From contig JARUHJ010000003.1 in assembly GCA_029667085.1 (NCBI GenBank), positions 124,001 through 188,000 of the forward strand: a stretch of DNA of 64,000 nucleotides. Direction: 5' to 3'. Shown piece after piece: positions 26,420 through 32,968 of this stretch (the first letter of the stretch is position 1; the number at the start of each line of letters is the position of its first letter). The translations under genes and the position numbers were made by a program. The stretch is from Deltaproteobacteria bacterium IMCC39524 (GTDB taxonomy: Bacteria > Desulfobacterota > Desulfuromonadia > Desulfuromonadales > BM103). The notes beneath the pieces were generated by a model. The model saw only the letters and a program-made list of their open reading frames with translations, searched no databases and was not told the DNA's origin.

Positions 26420-26600
26420 TATTTATCCTCTCACAATGACTGGACGGGCTCAGATTGGCAGAAACGCAAAATTCTTACTAACCCTGCAATATAAGAAAAG
26501 GCCACCAAGGAGCGAGCCCTGGTGTCCATAGCTTTGTGAAATAAACAGCTTCCTTAATGTTTCTATCAAATGTCTCGAATACCGCCGGCGCTCACTGCAA
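26420..26600. repeat. Longest interspersed repeat copy
   Basis: Contains both halves: TATTTATCCTCTCACAATG ... GATTGGCAGAAACGC ... TTACTAACCCTGC, then GGCCACC...GGTG, then ATAGCTTTGTG ... AACAGCTTCCTTAATG ... ATCAAA. The right half aligns with the copy at 21083. A 69-codon minus-strand frame across it is discussed under rejected items. Confidence 0.55.
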
Positions 26601-26787
26601 TCCTGCTGGCCTTTATCGGCAAACTTGGCGGTCTGCGCGGCAGAAATCACATTCATCAAGGGGGCTGCTCAGCCGACCCCCTTACTGGTTCTGAGTTTAA
26701 TACAGGGCACCAGAAGTCCTGCCATGCCCTGCTTTAACACAAAAATGCACTCTTGAAGTAGAATCTATCCCGCATCTATACAGTAGT
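26600..26787. other. Gene-free stretch
   Basis: Between the long repeat copy and the terminator. It shows an imperfect palindrome (CAGGGCACCAGAAG ... GCCATGCCCTG, about 26704-26732) and nothing else I can interpret. Confidence 0.35.
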
Positions 26788-26823
26788 GAAAAGCCCCCGA
26801 CGGACATTCCGTCGGAGGCTTTT
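26788..26823. terminator. Terminator after the beta-helix gene
   Basis: AAAAGCCCCCGACGG-ACATT-CCGTCGGAGGCTTTTC. The strong stem has A/T flanks on both sides and lies 37 bases beyond the leftward beta-helix gene stop. Confidence 0.85.
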
Positions 26824-26859
26824 CTAGTTATCTTAGCTTAAAAAAATATCCAGCATTGA

Positions 26860-28173
26860 TCACAACCCTCCGGAAAGAACTGCAATTTCTTCCTCTATGC
26901 CTTCGACGAGCTGCAATACTACTGGATAAAATGCATCTTGTTCTTCGGGTTCTGTGATCCAGTCGTTATTCGGATTGCCTCCGAATGATCCGTCGGCTTT
27001 AGCGAGAATGTCTTTTCTCAACTTGTTTGCACAATCGTTAAGAATGATAAGCTGATCACTGGTTTCGGTATCTACTGTAACCGTGTCGAGCTGTTCTAGA
27101 ACCGCTGTAAGTTTATTTGTAAGTGCATGGCGGCGCTGCTCAGCAGCGTTTTTAAATGCAACCAGAGGAACGTCTTGAGTCGATTCGATCAGAACCTGAG
27201 TTAAATCAACCAGCGAGAGCTCATCAAACTCAAAAGCGCCCACATCCGGTGCGGAACCTGAGTAGGCCAGTCCAATGTCGATACCAGCATCAATCAGCGG
27301 TGAGCCGCTCTGGAGATGATAATCACCAACCGCGCCATCGACGAACAATGGATCGTTCGAGGTGGTCGTCGTCAATGCGTTGATAACCGTGTAATAAGAT
27401 GGCGAGAAATATTCCCGAACGGTTGTGTCGCAATTCCAGAAGTTATTGTTTGAACCTACAACTTTGGGAGCCCAATAAAAACTTTTGTGGGTCGGTAGGT
27501 TAACGGCTACCGTACAGTTGCTGATCGATGTGTTGTTCAGAGTGACATTGGGTGACGACCTGATGTAGTCGATGTCGATCGCCATATAAACGTTATCGAT
27601 AGTGACATTGTTGCAAATTACCCGACCACTGTTATATCCGCCGATGGCGTACCGCATGTTTTTGAAGACTGTCTTGGTCACTGTGGTCTGAGATCCATAA
27701 AATGCATTAATGCCAAAGGTTCCGCCGTCAAGAATGCAGTTGTCGACGATGCAGTCGCTGATAAATCTGAAATAAGCTCTGTTTCTGGAATAAATCAAGT
27801 TTCCCGCATTTCTGATAGTGAAACCTGCGATGTCGATTCTTGAACCACCCACGCCGCCATTATAAGGAGAAATGATTGCTGCATAACTACCCATGCCGTC
27901 GATAATTGTCACTTCCGGGCCTTGTTCTCCAACCACCTTGACACGATGATTCATTTCAAGGGGGCCGTAATATATACCAGGGGCGACCGAAACCGTATCC
28001 CCGCCGACTGCAGAATAGATGGCTGGTTGGAGTTCTTTAAACGGATATGCTTGGCTACCATCCTCAATGCCAGTGTCATTTTTTGCATCGACATAAACTG
28101 TTGCAGCAAAAACAACGCTAACAAAGAAGAGTTGGAGAACTAAGCATGATGCCAAAACAATTAACTTTTTCAC
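26860..28173 (-). CDS. Secreted right-handed beta-helix (DUF1565-like) protein under riboswitch control
   Basis: 437 residues from a GTG at 28173, which an excellent AGGGAGG five bases upstream supports; a longer frame to 28305 would translate the terminator hairpin. Signal peptide VKKLIVLASCLVLQLFFVSVVFAA, then YVDAKNDTGIEDGSQAYPFKEL, the usual DUF1565 opening, and parallel beta-helix rungs rich in NNVTIDNV / LNNTSISNCTV patterns to about residue 330 with APDVGAFEFDE. The C-terminal 100 residues form a helical tail (QVLIESTQDVPL ... LVEGIEEEIAVL). Beta-helix proteins of this kind bind or cleave polysaccharides or act as surface structures; no catalytic residues are evident. The leader carries a GEMM-type riboswitch and terminator. 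Confidence 0.78.
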   Translation of the reverse strand: MKKLIVLASCLVLQLFFVSVVFAATVYVDAKNDTGIEDGSQAYPFKELQPAIYSAVGGDTVSVAPGIYYGPLEMNHRVKVVGEQGPEVTIIDGMGSYAAIISPYNGGVGGSRIDIAGFTIRNAGNLIYSRNRAYFRFISDCIVDNCILDGGTFGINAFYGSQTTVTKTVFKNMRYAIGGYNSGRVICNNVTIDNVYMAIDIDYIRSSPNVTLNNTSISNCTVAVNLPTHKSFYWAPKVVGSNNNFWNCDTTVREYFSPSYYTVINALTTTTSNDPLFVDGAVGDYHLQSGSPLIDAGIDIGLAYSGSAPDVGAFEFDELSLVDLTQVLIESTQDVPLVAFKNAAEQRRHALTNKLTAVLEQLDTVTVDTETSDQLIILNDCANKLRKDILAKADGSFGGNPNNDWITEPEEQDAFYPVVLQLVEGIEEEIAVLSGGL

Positions 28174-28178
28174 TATAA

Positions 28179-28185
28179 CCTCCCT
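28179..28185 (-). promoter_or_regulatory. Ribosome binding site that fixes the GTG start of the beta-helix gene
   Basis: AGGGAGG on the minus strand with five bases to the GTG at 28173. No comparable site exists for the longer ATG frame at 28305. Confidence 0.75.
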
Positions 28186-28231
28186 ATGATTAATAAACAG
28201 CTCAAGTCCCATTACCCGAGCACATGCTATA

Positions 28232-28268
28232 AAAGCAAAAACCCACCTTCGTTGACAAAGGTGGGTAG
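28232..28268 (-). terminator. Riboswitch-associated terminator in the beta-helix leader
   Basis: On the minus strand, ACCCACCTTTGTCAACGAAGGTGGGT is followed by TTTTGCTTTT. The stem CCCACCTT/AAGGTGGG is GC-rich. It sits between the GEMM aptamer and the ribosome binding site, as expected for an expression platform acting by transcription termination. Confidence 0.85.
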
Positions 28269-28299
28269 AACTCTTGTTCCCCTCCAAAAAAAGCCAAAG

Positions 28300-28393
28300 C
28301 TGCAACGCTCTTCGGTAGCCCAGCCATCCAAAATTATGGACCTGAAACTTTGCGCCCCTGCATTACTACAGATTTGCTCTTCTCGGAGTGATT
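28300..28393 (-). promoter_or_regulatory. GEMM-I cyclic-dinucleotide riboswitch, likely cAMP-GMP (GEMM-Ib) type
   Basis: The minus strand shows the conserved GEMM segments in order: AGAGCAAATCT, a 10-base loop region, AGGGGCGCAAAG, TTTCAGGTCC, loop, GGATGGCTGGGCTACCGAAG. Compared with the V. cholerae Vc2 aptamer (AGGGCAAACC ... GGACGCAAAG ... GGTAGC-GGGGTTACCGA), the nucleotide equivalent to G20 is A (complement at 28378). The G20A change marks the GEMM-Ib class selective for 3',3'-cGAMP. The assignment rests on eye alignment, with no covariance-model score. Confidence 0.75.
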
Positions 28394-28587
28394 AAATTAA
28401 TTTTAAAGACAACTTTAGCACAAGTTCATAAAATAATTCAAACAATTTTAATCCACGTGCCACAGGTTAAACAAAGGGCTTAAAATCTTGATGCCCTGGC
28501 AGGATAACTGTAGGGAGTTTCTAACACTGAAAATGGGGAAGAGAAACAAAGCTTGGCACCTATCTTGGCACCCACAAGAATAAAAAA

Positions 28588-28628
28588 GAAAACGGGAACT
28601 TAAGTCAGTGACCTAAGTTCCCGTTTTT
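28588..28628. terminator. Terminator after tRNA-Asn
   Basis: AAAACGGGAACTTA pairs with TAAGTTCCCGTTTTT across an 11-base loop, directly beyond the 3' end of the leftward tRNA. Confidence 0.9.
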
Positions 28629-28631
28629 GCT

Positions 28632-28707
28632 TGGCTCCGCCTGCTGGGCTCGAACCAGCGACAAGCGGATTAACAGTCCGCTGCTCTACCAACTGAGCTA
28701 AGGCGGA
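28632..28707 (-). tRNA. tRNA-Asn (anticodon GTT)
   Basis: On the minus strand the acceptor arm is TCCGCCT/AGGCGGA, the D-arm is GCTCAGTTGGTAGAGC, the anticodon stem-loop is GCGGACTGTTAATCCGC with anticodon GTT, and the T-arm is CTGGTTCGAGCCCAG. An encoded CCA ends the gene at 28632. Cloverleaf pairing is complete. A terminator follows immediately. No integrase gene lies next to it. Confidence 0.97.
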
Positions 28708-28865
28708 ATAAACAGAGCCAAACTAAATTTTTAATTATACATACGCCATAAAACTGGGCATGAAGGACGTTTTTATACACCTTGAAAAAATTTGTGTCAA
28801 TACATTTGTGACCCTATTCCGTAGAGACATGGATAAGGTGGAAATACGACTGCTGATATTAAGAA

Positions 28866-28890
28866 ATCCCCGCATTCAAAATGCGGGGTT
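28866..28890 (-). terminator. Terminator after the potassium channel operon
   Basis: CCCCGCATT-CAAA-ATGCGGGG (overlapping loop) about 86 bases past the channel gene stop; the minus strand then reads ATTTCTT. Confidence 0.65.
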
Positions 28891-28975
28891 ATCATTGGTT
28901 TGAGCTGATGGCAATGCCGTCGATTTTTTTGTTTCCGCTCGCTATTGTCTTAAACTCCGCTCGAAGCGCTTGCCA

Positions 28976-29698
28976 TCATTCTCTCTGTTCTGCCTCTTCA
29001 CCACTATTCGTATTGTCGACCTGCTGGTGGACCAGGTACATGCCAACCAGGCGGGCCACCAGGATAGTCAGGTATACCTGTCCGATGATGGCTTCGAAAG
29101 TGGCAAAAGTCTGCGCCTCCGTGGTCACAGGGGACATATCGCCGTAACCGACCGTGGTAATTGTCACCAGGCTGAAATAGAAAAAGGGGAAGAACTCCCT
29201 GGAAAGCCAGAGATGCATGCGCGCTTGTCCCTGAGTGAAAGAAAAGGACCCCGGGACCATGACTTCAATCAGCAAAAAGATGTACCCCCAGATCACAGCA
29301 AGCATCAGGTAGACACAAACCGACCCGGCCAAGGTGTCACCACTTACCTCGCGACCGCGAAACAGGTCGATCAGAATAGTCAAGGCAACCAGAACCATGA
29401 AGATGACGCGGCAAGCGATACCAATGAAGAATAAGACTTCATTGCCTGTAACAGCACCCATTACATTGAGAACAAGGCTGACCAGGAGCAGGAGCACTTC
29501 AAAACCGAGCAGGCTCTTTTTGATTTCGATTGCGCGTAGCCCGGTAAAGAGAACTATGACGAACATCATCTCGAGAAGATATTTGCCAAGTTGCGTATCA
29601 ACCGCCGGCTGCATCACCATCAGCAGGATCAATGCAATCAGCAGGCTGCCATAACGGCCTAAAATAAAGGTCTTGAAGCCGAAAGTGTAATATTTCAT
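28976..29698 (-). CDS. Potassium channel-like membrane protein (Ion_trans_2)
   Basis: 240 residues with about five or six membrane segments. The pore loop holds the K+ selectivity filter TITTVGYGDMSP (TVGYGD at about 182-187) preceded by FFYFSLVTI and followed by the pore-lining helix IIGQVYLTILVARLVGMYL. The N-terminal segments do not show the charged S4 pattern of voltage sensors. The start overlaps the antiporter gene stop by four bases (ATGA at 29695-29698), so the channel is translated by coupling to it. Confidence 0.88.
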   Translation of the reverse strand: MKYYTFGFKTFILGRYGSLLIALILLMVMQPAVDTQLGKYLLEMMFVIVLFTGLRAIEIKKSLLGFEVLLLLVSLVLNVMGAVTGNEVLFFIGIACRVIFMVLVALTILIDLFRGREVSGDTLAGSVCVYLMLAVIWGYIFLLIEVMVPGSFSFTQGQARMHLWLSREFFPFFYFSLVTITTVGYGDMSPVTTEAQTFATFEAIIGQVYLTILVARLVGMYLVHQQVDNTNSGEEAEQRE

Positions 29699-31296
29699 GA
29701 AATCCCTACATCTTCCCTTTTCTCAAGGGCCGACCAGGCATGCTCAGCAAAACCAAGCCCGGCTTCATTGTAAAAATTAAAAGCCGCGTGAACACCGGCC
29801 TCACGTAACTCCTCAACCTGATCGTCAAAGAGTGCTGTAGCCGCAAGCATGCCCGAGTAGCCCTTCTCAATCATTTGTTTGGCGACATTCAGATTGGAGA
29901 CATGCTTAGGCATGGCCAGCATGATCATTCGCGCCTTACGGCCGGGTTGAAGACTGATACGAGACCAAAAATCAGGATCGGTGGGGTCACCATAAACAAC
30001 CCAGCGTCCTGCTTCCTGGTGCATGCGAACCGTGTCGGCACTGAAATCAAAGCCGATAACAGTGTCACCATACTTGTCATGCAGAAAATCATAGGCCATG
30101 GTTCCGAGGCGCCCCATACCAAAGATACCGATAGTCGCATTGCCCGGGTCGATCGGTTGATCATCGGGGTGACGGGTGGGTGTTTCGAACCGTTGCAGCA
30201 TGTTTCGGTACCGTCCATAGAGCGCGTCCGCGGCCGTGTTCAACGGTGAAGCGATCACAAAGGATATCGCCAGGGCCACGGCAATAATAACCAACCACTC
30301 CGGGCTCAGCCAACCATTACTGGAGCCAACGGCCGCGACAATCAAGCCGAACTCGCTGTAGTTGGCAAGGCTCAGTGATGCGAGGAGGGAGGAACGGGCG
30401 CGCAGCTTAAAACGGGTCAGCAGGGTGAAGAAGAGTGCCACCTTGAGTGGCACGACCATGACCAGAAGTGCTGCCACGCCAATGGCGGCAAGACTGGGTA
30501 CTCCGGAAAACCCGATGGACAAGAAGAAGCCGACCAGGAATAGGTCTTTCAGCCCCAACAGAGTCTTGGCCATCTCTGAACTCTTTTCATGTCCGGCCAT
30601 CAGAACACCCAGGACAAGTGCGCCAAGGTCTGCCTTTAGCCCAACCAACTCAAAACCTGCGGCCCCCACAACCAGAGCTACACACAAGCTGAACAGGAGG
30701 AGCAGTTCGCCATGACCGCAGCGATCGGCGAGGCGGTATAGCAGTGGCCTCAGCCCCCACAAGGCCAGTGGGACCAAAAGGGCCCAGGCCGAGGGAATTT
30801 TACCGAGGGACACGGTCAAAAAGATTACAGCAAAGATATCCTGCACGATCAAGATGCCGATAGAGACCTTGCCGTGCATGGCTGACTTCTCGCCTTTTTC
30901 TTCGAGAATTTTGACTGCGAAGACTGTACTGGAAAAGCTTAAAGCGAAGGCAAGCAGGATAGCCAGAGGGAGATCAAGGGCAGCAAAAAAAGGCAGGCCT
31001 GTCCGGCCGAGCAGAAAGATTCCAGTGCCGAAGACGACAACTGTTGTCAGCATGTGCAGGGAGGCTCCGGCCCAGACCTCAGGCTTAGCCAGGTTCTTGA
31101 GCTGCAGTTTCAAACCGATGCTGAAGAGCAGCAGAGTGACGCCCAGGTCGGCGATGACCTGCAGGCCCTCGCCGCCCTCAAAGCCAAGGGCATTGAGAGC
31201 GAAGCCGGCGGCAAGGAAGCCGATCAGTGGCGGCAGTCCGACCTGGCGAACCAGGAAACCAAGAACAAAAGCTATGGTGATGAAGACAGGAGTCAT
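29695..31296 (-). CDS. Kef-type K+/H+ antiporter (CPA2) with NAD-binding RCK domain
   Basis: 533 residues. The N-terminal 370 residues form a CPA2 antiporter with about 11-12 helices; GFLAAGFALNALGF, FALSFSSTVFAVKIL and LGVLMAGHE are family-typical. A cytosolic TrkA-N domain starts near residue 385 with the Rossmann motif GIFGMGRLGT. Such proteins exchange K+ (or Na+) for H+ and are gated by nucleotides. Translationally coupled to a K+ channel gene, giving a two-protein K+ flux operon. Confidence 0.9.
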   Translation of the reverse strand: MTPVFITIAFVLGFLVRQVGLPPLIGFLAAGFALNALGFEGGEGLQVIADLGVTLLLFSIGLKLQLKNLAKPEVWAGASLHMLTTVVVFGTGIFLLGRTGLPFFAALDLPLAILLAFALSFSSTVFAVKILEEKGEKSAMHGKVSIGILIVQDIFAVIFLTVSLGKIPSAWALLVPLALWGLRPLLYRLADRCGHGELLLLFSLCVALVVGAAGFELVGLKADLGALVLGVLMAGHEKSSEMAKTLLGLKDLFLVGFFLSIGFSGVPSLAAIGVAALLVMVVPLKVALFFTLLTRFKLRARSSLLASLSLANYSEFGLIVAAVGSSNGWLSPEWLVIIAVALAISFVIASPLNTAADALYGRYRNMLQRFETPTRHPDDQPIDPGNATIGIFGMGRLGTMAYDFLHDKYGDTVIGFDFSADTVRMHQEAGRWVVYGDPTDPDFWSRISLQPGRKARMIMLAMPKHVSNLNVAKQMIEKGYSGMLAATALFDDQVEELREAGVHAAFNFYNEAGLGFAEHAWSALEKREDVGIS

Positions 31297-31437
31297 AACA
31301 CAATGTTTCGTGGTGTAAGGAGCGAAAGGTGAAAAAGCCAGAAAGCCTTCTTCACCTTTGCGTGGTTATTAAATAATCAAAGCCTCAAACGAAAAAACAC
31401 TTCCGGCCACGTGTCACGCCCTTTTCATGTTTATTTG

Positions 31438-32853
31438 TCAGAGTGCATACTCCGTGTAGTAATGAGCCACACGGCCAATCGCCAGAATGTAGGCGGCTGT
31501 GCGCAGATCAGGGACATCATCGCGAGAATGCCAAATTTCCCGAATCTCCTGGTAGGCCTCGCACATGGTGTCTTCCAGACCCGAACGAACCAGGTTCAGC
31601 TCGTCGGCCTCTTTCTGAAAGCTCTGACGCATCTTTTCCGGAAACTTGTTCCCCATGGCCTGCTCCAGGGCATCGATGGCCGACTCTGCTCTGAACTGCA
31701 TGAAACGACGGCCCATCTTGCCAAAGCGCATATGTGCCAGGTTCTTGGTCCACTCAAAGTAGGAAACTGTCACTCCACCGGCATTGGCATACATATCCGG
31801 AATAATGATCTTACCGCGTTGACGAAGTATTTCGTCTGCCTCGGCGGTAACCGGACCGTTCGCAGCCTCAACGATCAGGTTGGCCTTGATCTTTTCGGCA
31901 TTGCCTTCATGAATTTGGCTTTCGAGAGCCGCTGGCACCAAAATGTCACAATCTGCTTCGAGGAGTGAACTCCCCTCAGCAAAATATTCGGCTTCCGGGT
32001 AGCCTTTGACGCCACCATTCTCACGCAAATAGGCAAAGACACTCTCGACATTCAAGCCATTAGCATTCCAAAGACCGCCGTCCCTTTCGATGATGCCGAG
32101 AATCAGGCAGTCATCTTCCTCTTCGAGGAACTTGGCAGCATGGTAGCCGACGTTACCAAGGCCCTGGACAACCACACGCTTTCCAGCCAGACCGGGCGTC
32201 AGGTCTGCCGCCTTGACATCTTCTGCGTGGCGGAAGAACTCCTGCATGGCGTACTGCACTCCACGTCCGGTTGCTTCGGTTCGGCCCTTAATGCCGCCCA
32301 TCTCTGGAGGTTTCCCGGTGATACAGGCAGCCGCATCGATATCTTCGGGATGCAGTGTCCGGTAGATATCAGCCATCAGAGCCATCTCTCTTTGCCCTGT
32401 TCCCATGTCAGGGGCCGGCACGTTCAAAGCTGGGCTGAGATAACCTTTTTTCTCGAGCTCTAATGCAAACCGGCGAGTAACGGCATCAAGGTCTTCACGA
32501 CTGTAGGCGCGAGGGTCGATGCAAAGACCTCCCTTGGAACCGCCAAAAGGAACATTGACCACAGCGCATTTAAAGGTCATCAAGGCGGCCAGAGCTTCGA
32601 CCTCGTCCTGGTTGACTGCGGTGGCAAAACGGATGCCGCCCTTGGCAGGCAGGCGGTGTTCGCTATGGGTCGCGCGCCAGCCTTTAAAAACTTTGTATTC
32701 ACCATTTATTTTCGCCTGAAAACGCACCTGGTAAACGGAACGACATTCCCCAAGCAGCTCAGCAATTCCCGGGGGCAGATCCATCCTTGCTACAGCGAAG
32801 TCATACATTCGTTTAACACTGTGCATGAAACTATGCGGCTGAATGGCAGACAT
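31438..32853 (-). CDS. gdhA: Glutamate dehydrogenase (Glu/Leu/Phe/Val dehydrogenase family)
   Basis: 471 residues. GWRATHSEHRLPAKGGIRF holds the substrate-binding lysine region, KCAVVNVPFGGSKGG the catalytic lysine neighbourhood, and VVVQGLGNVGYHAAKFL the NAD(P)-binding loop. It converts glutamate to 2-oxoglutarate and ammonia or the reverse. The ATG at 32853 is preceded by GGAGGAAGTT, better placed than the in-frame ATG at 32865. Cofactor preference cannot be told. Single gene. Confidence 0.9.
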   Translation of the reverse strand: MSAIQPHSFMHSVKRMYDFAVARMDLPPGIAELLGECRSVYQVRFQAKINGEYKVFKGWRATHSEHRLPAKGGIRFATAVNQDEVEALAALMTFKCAVVNVPFGGSKGGLCIDPRAYSREDLDAVTRRFALELEKKGYLSPALNVPAPDMGTGQREMALMADIYRTLHPEDIDAAACITGKPPEMGGIKGRTEATGRGVQYAMQEFFRHAEDVKAADLTPGLAGKRVVVQGLGNVGYHAAKFLEEEDDCLILGIIERDGGLWNANGLNVESVFAYLRENGGVKGYPEAEYFAEGSSLLEADCDILVPAALESQIHEGNAEKIKANLIVEAANGPVTAEADEILRQRGKIIIPDMYANAGGVTVSYFEWTKNLAHMRFGKMGRRFMQFRAESAIDALEQAMGNKFPEKMRQSFQKEADELNLVRSGLEDTMCEAYQEIREIWHSRDDVPDLRTAAYILAIGRVAHYYTEYAL

Positions 32854-32880
32854 AACTTCCTCCATTGAGAGTCGCGGCTA

Positions 32881-32921
32881 AAAAACAGAAAAGGAGAAGC
32901 AAATCTCCTCCTTTTCTGTCG
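32881..32921 (-). terminator. Terminator of the RND efflux operon
   Basis: On the minus strand ACAGAAAAGGAG ... CTCCTTTTCTGT is followed by TTTTTTAGCC. It lies 48 bases beyond the RND pump stop and just before the gdh start region. Confidence 0.85.
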
Positions 32922-32968
32922 TGTGATCAGGACATAACTCCTTAACGGGAAAACCGTATTTTTTACTC

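Noticed and set aside
21083-26600. Integron attC sites
   Set aside because: The repeats lack the RYYYAAC...GTTRRRY ends and overall palindromic shape of attC. Flanking genes also lie in mixed orientation, and no integrase is present.
26450-26659. A 69-codon minus-strand frame (MMNVISAAQTAKFADKGQQ...)
   Set aside because: It sits across the interspersed repeat and has no ribosome binding site. Part of it matches a frame in the copy at 21083, so it is more likely a relic than a gene.
28174-28305. N-terminal extension of the beta-helix protein to an ATG at 28305
   Set aside because: It would translate the terminator hairpin and riboswitch edge; the GTG at 28173 has a near-ideal ribosome binding site and opens directly into a signal peptide.
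28540-28590. Phage attachment site beside tRNA-Asn suggested by doubled TTGGCACC
   Set aside because: The doubled motif (CTTGGCACCTATCTTGGCACC) is not a copy of the tRNA end, and no integrase gene is nearby.
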